Origin: an uncultured Lachnospiraceae bacterium
GTDB lineage: Bacteria > Bacillota_A > Clostridia > Lachnospirales > Lachnospiraceae
DNA: 7,820 nucleotides
Direction of reading: 5' to 3'
Assembly (NCBI GenBank): GCA_946614075.1
Contig: CAMOGO010000045.1
Coordinates: 1 to 7,820, forward strand
The first letter of the stretch is position 1; every line of letters starts with the position of its first letter. This document shows positions 1-6,373 of the stretch, in pieces. Made by a program: the position numbers and the translations under genes. The notes under the pieces are model-generated. The model was not told the DNA's origin and made no database searches. It was given only the letters and a program-made list of their open reading frames with translations.

Positions 1-701
1 AGCAGATCGAAGTCTTTGAGAAGGAATACAATCTGCTTACATGGGATGCGCCGGGGCATGCATCCTCCAGACCCTTCCGGCTGGAGTTTTCCCTGATGGA
101 TAAAGCGGTATGGCTGCATGAGATTCTGGCAAAAGAGGGGATTTCCCATCCCATACTGATTGGGCAGTCGATGGGGGGCTATGTTTCCCAGTGCTTTCTG
201 CAGAAATACCCTGGTGAGGCAGCCGGCTTCATTTCCATTGATTCGGCCCCGTTAAAGCGCAGCTATGTGACAGGGGTGGAGATCTGGCTTCTGAAAAGAA
301 CTGCGCCGATGTTTTGGGCTTTTCCGTGGAAAATGTTAAAACAGCTTGGCGCAAGCGGCTGCTCGGAGACGGACTACGGAAGAAAGCTCATGGAGCATTT
401 TATTGGCTCCTACACGAAGGAGGAGTATGTCGGACTGGCCGGTCACGGGTATCGTATCCTTGCGGAGGCCATGGAGGCGGACCTGCCGTATGCGATCGAT
501 TGTCCGGCGATCCTGATCTGCGGAGAGAAGGATCAGGCAGGATCCGCCAAAAGCTACAACCGGAGATGGGCAAAAAGAGAAGGCATACCGCTGTACTGGA
601 TGAAAGAAGCCGGACATAATTCCAACACAGATAAACCAGAAGAAGTAAATAAGATTATCACGGACTTTGTCAGGTCTATTCAGGAGGATCGCTATGAGTA
701 A
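1..701 (+). CDS. Alpha/beta-fold hydrolase, 5'-truncated by window edge
   Basis: This is the 3' part of a serine hydrolase of the alpha/beta fold. The frame is open from base 3 to the TAA at 699-701 (232 visible residues), so the ATG at 96 is internal and the true start lies outside the window. Near the left edge the protein reads TWDAPGHASSRPF, the usual segment after strand 4. The nucleophile elbow GQSMGG follows, with the Ser codon at 168-170. The acid is probably the Asp in CGEKDQ (about base 531) and the His is in EAGHNSNTDKPEE (about base 615), so the triad Ser-Asp-His is complete. The oxyanion HGxG segment would lie before the window. There is no signal peptide in view, so a cytosolic esterase, lipase or related hydrolase is likely; the substrate cannot be read from sequence. 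The stop codon overlaps the start of the downstream membrane methyltransferase by 8 bp, which suggests translational coupling. Confidence 0.9.
   Translation, partial: QIEVFEKEYNLLTWDAPGHASSRPFRLEFSLMDKAVWLHEILAKEGISHPILIGQSMGGYVSQCFLQKYPGEAAGFISIDSAPLKRSYVTGVEIWLLKRTAPMFWAFPWKMLKQLGASGCSETDYGRKLMEHFIGSYTKEEYVGLAGHGYRILAEAMEADLPYAIDCPAILICGEKDQAGSAKSYNRRWAKREGIPLYWMKEAGHNSNTDKPEEVNKIITDFVRSIQEDRYE
682..687 (+). promoter_or_regulatory. Ribosome binding site that fixes the methyltransferase start
   Basis: A perfect AGGAGG lies 6 bases before the ATG at 694, inside the end of the hydrolase gene. It favours 694 over the in-frame TTG at 667, which has no comparable site. Confidence 0.8.
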
Positions 702-1365
702 GGCACTTTTTATCCGGGCCATATCCAGATTCGCTGCCGGACTACTGCTGGTTTCGGGCTTACTGTTTATACCCGCGGGGACATGGAACTATCCCCAAGG
801 CTGGCTTCTGATCGGGATCCTGTTTGTCCCGATGTTCCTTGCCGGGCTTGTCATGATGAAAAAGAATCCGGAACTGTTAAAGAAACGCCTGAGCGTCAAG
901 GAAGAGGAATCGGAGCAGCGCCAGGTCATTCTGTTCAGCGGGATCATGTTTCTGGCGGCTTTTATTGCTGCGGGTCTTAGTTATCGGTGCCATTGGCTGA
1001 TGCTTCCCGTTCCGGTCAGTGTTGTGGCGGCGATCGTTTTTATGGCGGCATATGCACTGTATGCGGAGGTCCTGCGGGAGAACACCTATCTTTCCAGGAC
1101 TGTGGAGGTTCAGGAAAACCAGAAGATGATCGATACCGGACTCTATGGGATTGTCCGGCATCCGATGTATATGGCGACGGTGTTTTTATTCCTGGCCATG
1201 CCACTGGTGCTGGGCTCCGTGATTTCGTTCGTGATTATGCTGCTGTACATCCCGATCATTATCAAACGGATCCGCAATGAAGAACTGGTTTTAGCAGAGG
1301 GCCTCGCTGGCTACCGTCAATACATGGAGAAAGTAAAATACAGACTGGTTCCTTTTGTCTGGTAA
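694..1365 (+). CDS. Integral-membrane ICMT/PEMT-family methyltransferase
   Basis: The 223-residue product belongs to the isoprenylcysteine carboxyl methyltransferase / phospholipid methyltransferase superfamily of SAM-dependent membrane enzymes. The family signature is clear near the C-terminus: DTGLYGIVRHPMYM at residues 147-160 (RHP at 155-157), a long hydrophobic segment at about 162-190, and RNEE at 194-197; in known structures these parts bind S-adenosylmethionine. Further membrane segments are visible at about 14-30, 36-54, 78-94 and 100-125, giving about five, as in the archaeal ICMT. Length is normal for bacterial members. The acceptor (lipid, small acid, or protein carboxylate) is unknown, because bacteria lack the prenylated CaaX proteins of eukaryotes. 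It overlaps the upstream hydrolase by 8 bp and has a strong AGGAGG, so the two are probably co-expressed. A strong hairpin follows 40 bases after the stop. Confidence 0.88.
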   Translation: MSKALFIRAISRFAAGLLLVSGLLFIPAGTWNYPQGWLLIGILFVPMFLAGLVMMKKNPELLKKRLSVKEEESEQRQVILFSGIMFLAAFIAAGLSYRCHWLMLPVPVSVVAAIVFMAAYALYAEVLRENTYLSRTVEVQENQKMIDTGLYGIVRHPMYMATVFLFLAMPLVLGSVISFVIMLLYIPIIIKRIRNEELVLAEGLAGYRQYMEKVKYRLVPFVW

Positions 1366-1405
1366 GCCGGGCTGAGTTCAGGCGTCATAATGTAATCGAA
1401 AAGAA

Positions 1406-1442
1406 TGGGGCAGGGAGATCGAAAAAAGATCTCTCTGCCCCA
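1406..1442. terminator. Strong hairpin, probable terminator after the methyltransferase gene
   Basis: Inverted repeat with a 15-bp stem (1406-1420 pairs with 1428-1442, one G-U pair) and an A-rich 7-base loop. It sits 40 bp past the methyltransferase stop, where a terminator is expected. On the plus strand the following bases are CATGTTTGC, a weak U tract. On the minus strand the stem is followed by TTCTTTTCG, a better one. So it may act in both directions or work poorly as an intrinsic plus-strand terminator. Confidence 0.6.
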
Positions 1443-1458
1443 CATGTTTGCAAAAATA

Positions 1459-1467
1459 TGATATTAT
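1459..1467 (+). promoter_or_regulatory. Possible extended -10 promoter for the acetyltransferase unit
   Basis: TGATATTAT matches the extended -10 pattern (TG, one base, then TATTAT at 1462-1467) in the AT-rich stretch just after the hairpin. No good -35 is seen 17 bp upstream, as that position falls in the hairpin stem. A transcript starting near 1474 would include the small ORF at 1490 and the acetyltransferase gene. Confidence 0.3.
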
Positions 1468-1489
1468 TCCCTAAAAAGGGGGCAGTATC

Positions 1490-1564
1490 ATGGCGAGAAT
1501 AAAACAGATACACATCGCACTGCTTCTGATGCTCATGGCGGCGGGAAGTAGAATAGCGTCGTGA
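1490..1564 (+). CDS. Possible 24-residue small protein or leader peptide
   Basis: An ATG at 1490 is preceded by AGGGGG (1477-1482) at a good 7-base distance. It opens 24 codons ending in TGA at 1562-1564. The peptide has a basic, polar start (MARIKQIH), a hydrophobic core (IALLLMLMAAG), and a short polar end. This resembles a signal peptide or a single-span small membrane protein. It ends 32 bp before the TTG of the acetyltransferase. It could be a true small protein, a translated leader, or the remnant of a decayed secreted-protein gene. I recognise no family, and a sequence this short may be open by chance; the well-placed ribosome site is the main support. Confidence 0.35.
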   Translation: MARIKQIHIALLLMLMAAGSRIAS

Positions 1565-1596
1565 AGCGGTAAAGGCAAAAAGGAGAGGTAAAAGAA

Positions 1597-2220
1597 TTGA
1601 CAAACGGTGAGAGAAGAGATAAAGGACTGGCCTATGTGGGTGACCGAGAGGTCTTTGCGGAGATGGTGGAATGCAAGAAAAAGCTGAAGAAGCTGAATTC
1701 GCTTGATGCCTGGGAGTATGAGAAGGTGAATGCCGCAGCGAAGGAGGTCATCGAGGATTCGGAGGAGCTCTTTATCATCCCGCCCTTTTACTGTGAGTAC
1801 GGCACCCATATCAAGATCGGGAAGAATTTTTTCGCCAATTATCATTGTGTCATGATCGACGTGGCACCGATCACGATCGGGGATAATTGCCTGCTCGGAC
1901 CGAATGTCTCCATCTATACCGCGGGGCACCCGCTGCATCCGCAGACGAGGGCGAGCGGGTATGAGTACGGCAAGAGCGTGACGATCGGCGATAATGTCTG
2001 GATCGGCGGCAATGTGGTGATCGTCCCCGGGGTTCACATCGGAGATAATACCGTGATCGGGGCGGGAAGCGTGGTTACGAAAGATATCCCCGACATGGTC
2101 CTTGCGGCCGGGAATCCCTGCCGGGTGATCCGAAGCATCACAGAGGAGGATCGAAGGAAGCTTTTCAAGGATGAGGACATCGATGAGGAAGCCTGGAAGA
2201 TCATCACGGGAGCTTCATGA
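1597..2220 (+). CDS. maa: Maltose/galactoside O-acetyltransferase family enzyme
   Basis: The 207-residue product is a left-handed beta-helix (hexapeptide-repeat) acetyltransferase of the Maa/LacA/NodL type, which moves acetyl from acetyl-CoA to a sugar hydroxyl in the cytosol. The N-terminal part (about 5-60) matches the helical Maa-type cap. Hexapeptide repeats run from about 70 to 165, for example the segments containing [17 protein letters not shown] and [10 protein letters not shown]. The loop with YTAGHPL carries the catalytic histidine (H111), and [10 protein letters not shown] (170-179) is the usual CoA-side ending. Length is typical. The start is a TTG with AGGAGAGG (1581-1588) 8 bases upstream; no in-frame ATG gives a complete cap domain. 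The exact sugar is uncertain, and the symbol follows the family rather than a proven substrate. A 58-bp gap separates it from the membrane-protein gene downstream, so read-through is possible. Confidence 0.9.
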   Translation: MTNGERRDKGLAYVGDREVFAEMVECKKKLKKLNSLDAWEYEKVNAAAKEVIEDSEELFIIPPFYCEYGTHIKIGKNFFANYHCVMIDVAPITIGDNCLLGPNVSIYTAGHPLHPQTRASGYEYGKSVTIGDNVWIGGNVVIVPGVHIGDNTVIGAGSVVTKDIPDMVLAAGNPCRVIRSITEEDRRKLFKDEDIDEEAWKIITGAS

Positions 2221-2240
2221 ATAGAGACATGAATAGAGAC
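2217..2240 (+). repeat. Perfect tandem 12-bp repeat across the acetyltransferase stop
   Basis: ATGAATAGAGAC occurs twice in a row. The first copy contains the TGA stop of the acetyltransferase (2218-2220). Its ATG also begins a 12-codon frame (2217-2255) in an ATGA overlap with that stop. Probably a local slippage duplication. Confidence 0.7.
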
Positions 2241-2278
2241 AAGGATGGAGAATAGAAGCTGGAAGGTAAGGAGGAAAC

Positions 2279-3064
2279 ATGATGGAAATGCTGACGAAAC
2301 TCAACAGTCCTTTCCTGTACCTGGTCTGCGGCGGGATTATCCTGTTCGTGGCTGTGATCTGTGTGCTGTTCGCGGTCCGGGCCTACCGGGCCGGGAAAGC
2401 CATGGGAATCGACGAGGCCAAAATGAAGCGCGTGATCGTGGCGAGTACGACCTTTGCGATCCTGCCGAGTGTGGGGATCCTTTTGGGTGTGATTGCTCTT
2501 TCGGGAAGCCTGGGGACCCCGTGGCCCTGGCTCAGGCTTTCGGTCATCGGCGCCCTGCACTATGAGACCCAGGTCGCAGAGGCGGCGGCAGAGGCCGTCG
2601 GGATCGGCGGTCTGTCGATCTCGAAAATGACTCCGGAGGCGTTTACGACGATCGCGCTTCTGATGAGCTTCTGCATCATGTGGGGCATGATCTTTGTGAC
2701 GATCAATGGGAAAGCCTATTCCAATCGTCTGCGAGGGCAGGCTCCGGAGAAAAAGAAAGAAAAGGCCAAGAGGGGACCGGATCTGTCCGGCTTTGCCGAT
2801 ACGGCTATGACAGCCATGTTTATCGGTCTGGTTTCTGCCTACATTGCCAGTTACATCGGGGAGATCGTCTCCGGCGAGGGCCTGTTTACCTTTGACGGAA
2901 GCTTCTTAGCCCTGGCGGTAGCTGTCATGGCAGCGCTTGCGATGGCTGTCTTTATCCGCATCAAGGAGAAGACAGGGGCCGAGTGGGTGGACAGCTTCTC
3001 GGTCGCCGGCAGCATGCTCGTGGCAATGACCGCAGCCGTTTTTCTTTCGAATATCGCAGGTTAG
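2279..3064 (+). CDS. DUF5058-family polytopic membrane protein
   Basis: A 261-residue membrane protein that I recognise as the DUF5058 type, a family without a proven function. Hydrophobic segments lie at about 11-33, 50-75, 120-143, 175-197, 207-226 and 238-258, suggesting six spans. The most family-like stretch is at about 60-108: ILPSVGILLG, then LGTPWPWLRLSVIG and a Glu/Ala-rich helix after HYET. A basic loop (EKKKEKAKR, 157-165) is likely cytoplasmic. AAGGAGG at 2268-2274 lies only 4 bases before the ATG at 2279 but 7 before the next ATG at 2282, so translation may really begin one codon later. It is 12 bp from the next membrane gene, whose ribosome site overlaps this stop codon. The tight link to another membrane protein and an M20 peptidase suggests a transport role; this is inference. 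Confidence 0.8.
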   Translation: MMEMLTKLNSPFLYLVCGGIILFVAVICVLFAVRAYRAGKAMGIDEAKMKRVIVASTTFAILPSVGILLGVIALSGSLGTPWPWLRLSVIGALHYETQVAEAAAEAVGIGGLSISKMTPEAFTTIALLMSFCIMWGMIFVTINGKAYSNRLRGQAPEKKKEKAKRGPDLSGFADTAMTAMFIGLVSAYIASYIGEIVSGEGLFTFDGSFLALAVAVMAALAMAVFIRIKEKTGAEWVDSFSVAGSMLVAMTAAVFLSNIAG

Positions 3065-3076
3065 GGGGTGGATCGA

Positions 3077-3802
3077 ATGCAAAACAGAATGGATCAGCAG
3101 GAAAGCTATGAAAAATATCTGAACACGACACATCGCCTCGGGCGTATCCTGACCACGGCGGTCCTCGTGCTTCTTCTGGCGGCCCCCTTTGTGATCGGTG
3201 TATACCTGCAGGCTATGCCGAATCTCCCGGCAGCTCTGAAAGCCTTTCTTGGCGTCGGCATCGTGTACCTGGTGAGCTGCATCGCCGAGTATCTGATCTA
3301 TGTGCCGATGCTTGGTGCGGGCGGCAGCTACCTGGCCTTCATCACGGGAAACCTCATCAATATGAAGATCCCTTGTGCGATCAATGCCCGTGACATCGTC
3401 GGGGTAAAGAGTGGGACGCCGGAAAATGAGATCATCTCGACGCTGTCGATTGCGACGTCATCCCTTGTGACCATCGCCGTCCTGGCAATCGGCGTTGTGA
3501 TGATGATCCCGCTGCAGCCCGTCCTGCAGTCCCCGGCTCTGCAGCCGGCTTTCGAAAATGTCGTTCCGGCTCTTTTCGGCGCGATGGCTTGTAAGTACTA
3601 TCGGACAGACCGGACAGTTTCCCTGATCGTCCTGACCTTCATGTCCGTGCTTTACATCTTTGTGCCGTCGCTGATCGGCTCGGCCAGCATGATGGTCATC
3701 CCGAGCGGTGCCCTGGCGATCGCTTTGTCGTATCTTAGCTTCCGGAAAAAGAGAGAAGCGGCAAAAGAGAAGAAAAACGGAAAGGGAGGAGAGAACGAAT
3801 GA
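3077..3802 (+). CDS. Polytopic membrane protein, partner of the DUF5058 protein
   Basis: A 241-residue membrane protein whose family I cannot name with certainty. Hydrophobic spans are visible at about 25-45, 57-75, 122-145, 162-178, 182-200 and 203-221. Between spans 2 and 3 lies a striking, probably functional stretch: AGGSYLAFITGNLINMKIPC (81-100), rich in Gly, Asn and Pro and reminiscent of the substrate-binding or re-entrant loops of transporters; a faint resemblance to nucleoside-recognition Gate domains is only an impression. The C-terminus (about 223-241) is strongly basic and likely cytoplasmic. I chose ATG 3077 because AGGGGGTGG (3063-3071) is well placed for it; the in-frame GTG at 3068 lies inside that site. 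It starts 12 bp after the DUF5058 gene and overlaps the peptidase gene by 4 bp (ATGA), so the three are probably made in fixed ratio. Confidence 0.75.
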   Translation: MQNRMDQQESYEKYLNTTHRLGRILTTAVLVLLLAAPFVIGVYLQAMPNLPAALKAFLGVGIVYLVSCIAEYLIYVPMLGAGGSYLAFITGNLINMKIPCAINARDIVGVKSGTPENEIISTLSIATSSLVTIAVLAIGVVMMIPLQPVLQSPALQPAFENVVPALFGAMACKYYRTDRTVSLIVLTFMSVLYIFVPSLIGSASMMVIPSGALAIALSYLSFRKKREAAKEKKNGKGGENE

Positions 3803-5235
3803 TTTTTCTTTATATCATCCTTGGCCTGATTGGCCTGCTGCTGGCGCTCGTTCTCGTCGCTGTGGTCCGGACCCTGATCACACCGGCCAAAAGCTCGGAA
3901 TGGAAGCCGAAGCTGGATGCGGAGCGCGAGCAGGAATACGCGGAAAAGCTTGCGGACATGGTCCGCTTTGAGACCGTTTCTTACAAAGGGCAGATCCAGC
4001 GGGAGAAATTCCTGAAATTCCATAAAATCCTGGAGAGACTTTTTCCGCTGGTGCATGAAAAGCTTGAGAAAACGGAGATTGACGGCAGTCTGCTGTACTA
4101 CTGGAAGGGAAAGCATCACGACAAGCCCATCGTGCTGATGGGACATCAGGATGTCGTCCCGGCAGAGGGCAAATGGGAGCATGAGCCCTTCTCCGGCGAT
4201 ATTGTGGATGGGCAGATCTGGGGCCGCGGGACGGCGGACACGAAGTGCTCGGTCATGTCCTTCCTGCAGGCAACGGAGGAGCTTCTGAAGGAGGATTTCG
4301 TTCCGGAGCAGGACGTCTACCTGGCTTCTTCCAATACCGAGGAGGTCGGCGGCGAAGGCTGCCCGAAGCTCGTGGCGGAGCTGAAAAGACGTGGTGTGAA
4401 GCCCTTTATAGTCAATGACGAGGGCGGCTCCATTGTGACAGAGCCAATGGCAGGGCTGAAAGGAAACTATGCCATGGTCGGTGTCCTGGAAAAAGGACAG
4501 GGTAACCTGAAAATCGTCGCCCGGTCAAACGGCGGCCATTCCAGCTACCCTCCCAAAAACTCGCCGATCGTACGGCTTTCGAAATTTATGACGGATCTGT
4601 CAAAGCACAGCCCGATGAGATCCGTCATGAATACGCAGGCCCGGGAAATGTTCGCCAATATGGCGCCTTATGGGCCGTTCTGGATGCGCCTGCTTTTTGG
4701 CAATCTTTGGCTGTTCAAGCCATTGCTTGAGCTTCTGATGCCATCGATTTCCGCCCAGGCAGCGGCTCTTTTGCATACGACCGTCGCACCCACGATGCAG
4801 TCCGGTTCCGATGGCTGCAATGTTCTTCCGCAGGAGGCAACGCTCACCCTGAACCTCCGCTATATTCCGCATCAGAATATGGAAGAGAGCAATGCCGCTA
4901 TCGCACGGCTTGCCAGGAAGTACGATCTCGAGATGGAGATCATCGACGCGTATCCTGCCTGCGAACCGGTCGACGCCCATAGTGACGCGTTCCATCTGGT
5001 CGAGTCGGTCGTCCGCGACGTCTTCCCGGAGCTGCCCATCATTCCGTATGTCATGACAGGCGGCACCGATGCTCGTCATTTCCAGGAGATCTGCGATGCC
5101 TGCATCCGGTTTTCGCCGGTTGTCTACGGCCCTGCGCAGATGAAGGGAATGCATGGATTGAATGAACGCCTGGATACCTACAGCCTCCCCGGCGCCGTCG
5201 ACTATTACAAGGCTCTCATCCGCGCAAATGAATAG
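3799..5235 (+). CDS. Membrane-anchored M20-family metallopeptidase/amidohydrolase
   Basis: A 478-residue di-zinc hydrolase of the M20 family, closest in style to the carboxypeptidase S / PM20D1 branch that cleaves peptides or N-acyl amino acids. Residues 2-23 form one N-terminal hydrophobic span, a likely anchor. The metal and catalytic set is complete: H116 and D118 in GHQDVVP, bridging D147 in GRGTADTK, general base E181 and metal ligand E182 in NTEEVGGEG, D207 in NDEGG, and H452 in GMHGLNER. H247 in GGHSSYP marks the inserted dimerisation domain (about 215-340), and TGGTDARHF (420-428) lies in the active site. Length fits the anchored members. The start ATG overlaps the preceding stop by 4 bp, with AGGGAGGAG just upstream. 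Whether the catalytic part faces in or out is unclear: the N-terminus lacks a cleavage site and basic residues follow the span (R24). It is last in its unit; a bidirectional terminator follows. Confidence 0.92.
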   Translation: MIFLYIILGLIGLLLALVLVAVVRTLITPAKSSEWKPKLDAEREQEYAEKLADMVRFETVSYKGQIQREKFLKFHKILERLFPLVHEKLEKTEIDGSLLYYWKGKHHDKPIVLMGHQDVVPAEGKWEHEPFSGDIVDGQIWGRGTADTKCSVMSFLQATEELLKEDFVPEQDVYLASSNTEEVGGEGCPKLVAELKRRGVKPFIVNDEGGSIVTEPMAGLKGNYAMVGVLEKGQGNLKIVARSNGGHSSYPPKNSPIVRLSKFMTDLSKHSPMRSVMNTQAREMFANMAPYGPFWMRLLFGNLWLFKPLLELLMPSISAQAAALLHTTVAPTMQSGSDGCNVLPQEATLTLNLRYIPHQNMEESNAAIARLARKYDLEMEIIDAYPACEPVDAHSDAFHLVESVVRDVFPELPIIPYVMTGGTDARHFQEICDACIRFSPVVYGPAQMKGMHGLNERLDTYSLPGAVDYYKALIRANE

Positions 5236-5246
5236 GAACCATATAC

Positions 5247-5299
5247 AAGGCTGCTACAGCAAGGCTCTTTTGATCTGCCGCTTGCTGTGGCGGCCTTTT
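5247..5299. terminator. Bidirectional terminator between convergent operons
   Basis: A 17-bp inverted repeat (5247-5263 pairs with 5281-5297, two G-U pairs) with a 17-base loop lies in the 62-bp gap between the M20 gene and the convergent xdhC-type gene. On the plus strand the stem ends in TTTT (5296-5299). On the minus strand it is followed by TTGTATATGG, a weaker tract. The plus-strand T run overlaps the TAA stop (5300-5298) of the minus-strand gene, so one element serves both operons with no spare sequence. Confidence 0.75.
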
Positions 5300-6326
5300 A
5301 GAATCCGGCGTCCTCCACGAGGACTGTCATTGCGCCGCCGCAGGCCATGCCTGTGGTCGTGGCGACATCGCCGGACAGATCAAAGTCCATGATCTCATAG
5401 CGGCCGGTCCCGATCAGGGTGAGGGCCTTGCGGATGACAGCACCCTCATTCAGGCCGCCGCCGACGCTGCCGACGATTTTGCCGGAGGGAAGGACGGCCA
5501 TCTTGGAGCCTTCCTTGCGAGGGGTAGAGCCGTCGGTCTCGAGGATGGTCGCGATGGCCATGGGCTCCCTGGCCTCAGCCAGATACTCCAGCGTAGGGAT
5601 CTCCAGATCCGTGTCGATCGCAAAACGGCCGGGGGCTGCGTGCTCTGACTGCCGGCGGTAGGCGATGACCTCAGACAGGATGGAGACGGCGATCTCCTCC
5701 GGGGTGACGGCACCGATGTCCAGGCCGATCGGGGTGTTGATGCGCGCAAGCTTCGCCGGGTCGACGCCCTCGTCCCGGAGCATCTGCAGCTGGACGGAGG
5801 TCCGGCGGCGGGAGCCGATCATGCCAAGATAAGCCGGGAATTCGCCTGCCAGGACGCCGCGCAGGCAAAGATCGTCAAACCGGTGTCCTCTTGTGACGAT
5901 GACGACGTAGTCAAAAGAAGTGATTTTCAGGTCACGGATGGCCTTTGCAAAGTCATCGCAGATCACCTGTGCGGCATCCGGGAAGCGGTCAGCGCTGGCA
6001 AATTCCGGCCGGTCATCGCAGACCGTTACGGCAAAGCCGCACATGGCACCGATCCGGCAGACCGGCACACCGATGTGGCCTCCGCCAAAGACGATCAGGC
6101 GCTCCTGCGGCAGCACCGGCTCGTGGATGATCAGAGTCTCCCCCTCTGACTTCAGCGTGACCTCGGCGGAGGTTCGTCCATGGTTGTCCGTCACCGGCTC
6201 TACCTCGGTGAGTCTGCGGCGGATATCGGATGAGACCAGCCCGGTCTTTTTGACGATGGTGGTTTCCATTGCTACGCTCTGGTTTTTTCTCAGATGATCA
6301 AGGGCTTCTTTGTAAATGCTGTTCAT
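5298..6326 (-). CDS. xdhC: XdhC/CoxI-family molybdenum hydroxylase maturation factor, rearranged domains
   Basis: The 342-residue product resembles XdhC, which binds molybdenum cofactor, helps its sulfuration and delivers it to xanthine dehydrogenase-type enzymes. Residues 77-220 are the Rossmann part: RLIVFGGGHIGVPVC at 77-90, then a CDDRPEFA segment, VTRGHRFDD and the conserved GMIGSRRR (168-175). Residues 255-338 form a full CoxI-type domain: ATILETDGSTPRKEGSKM, GSVGGGLNEGAVI and GMACGGAMTV, with the family cysteine C329. In classical XdhC the CoxI domain comes first; here residues 1-70 occupy that place but lack the GS-PR, GGG-E and CGG motifs. I chose ATG 6326 because GGGAGG lies 7 bases upstream; the longer in-frame ATG at 6413 would run into the upstream gene. 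It lies 47 bp after the phosphatase-HD gene on the same strand and is the last gene before the terminator. The symbol is by family; a YqeB-like or related accessory protein is the alternative. Confidence 0.85.
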   Translation of the reverse strand: MNSIYKEALDHLRKNQSVAMETTIVKKTGLVSSDIRRRLTEVEPVTDNHGRTSAEVTLKSEGETLIIHEPVLPQERLIVFGGGHIGVPVCRIGAMCGFAVTVCDDRPEFASADRFPDAAQVICDDFAKAIRDLKITSFDYVVIVTRGHRFDDLCLRGVLAGEFPAYLGMIGSRRRTSVQLQMLRDEGVDPAKLARINTPIGLDIGAVTPEEIAVSILSEVIAYRRQSEHAAPGRFAIDTDLEIPTLEYLAEAREPMAIATILETDGSTPRKEGSKMAVLPSGKIVGSVGGGLNEGAVIRKALTLIGTGRYEIMDFDLSGDVATTTGMACGGAMTVLVEDAGF

Positions 6327-6333
6327 ATCGGTT

Positions 6334-6339
6334 CCTCCC
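6334..6339 (-). promoter_or_regulatory. Ribosome binding site that fixes the xdhC start
   Basis: GGGAGG on the minus strand lies 7 bases before the ATG at 6326-6324. It rules against the ATG at 6413, which would add 29 residues overlapping the preceding gene. Confidence 0.8.
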
Positions 6340-6373
6340 TTTTGCGATAATCCTGTGATAGTGTGTCCTGGAG

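Noticed and set aside
667..693. Earlier TTG start for the methyltransferase
   Set aside because: No ribosome site fits it, while AGGAGG is ideally placed for the ATG at 694.
1386..1391. CATAAT as a -10 element after the methyltransferase gene
   Set aside because: No -35 at a workable distance, and a transcript from it would run straight into the hairpin at 1406.
1471..2037. Minus-strand 188-codon open frame opposite the acetyltransferase
   Set aside because: It is rich in Asp, His, Arg and Ile as expected from the reverse of a hexapeptide-repeat gene, has no recognisable domain, and the plus-strand enzyme is certain.
3652..4182. Minus-strand 176-codon open frame across the membrane-partner/peptidase junction
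   Set aside because: It lies opposite two well-supported coding regions and has low-complexity antisense composition.
4600..5154. Minus-strand 184-codon open frame inside the peptidase gene
   Set aside because: It is fully antisense to conserved M20 sequence; no domain or ribosome site supports it.
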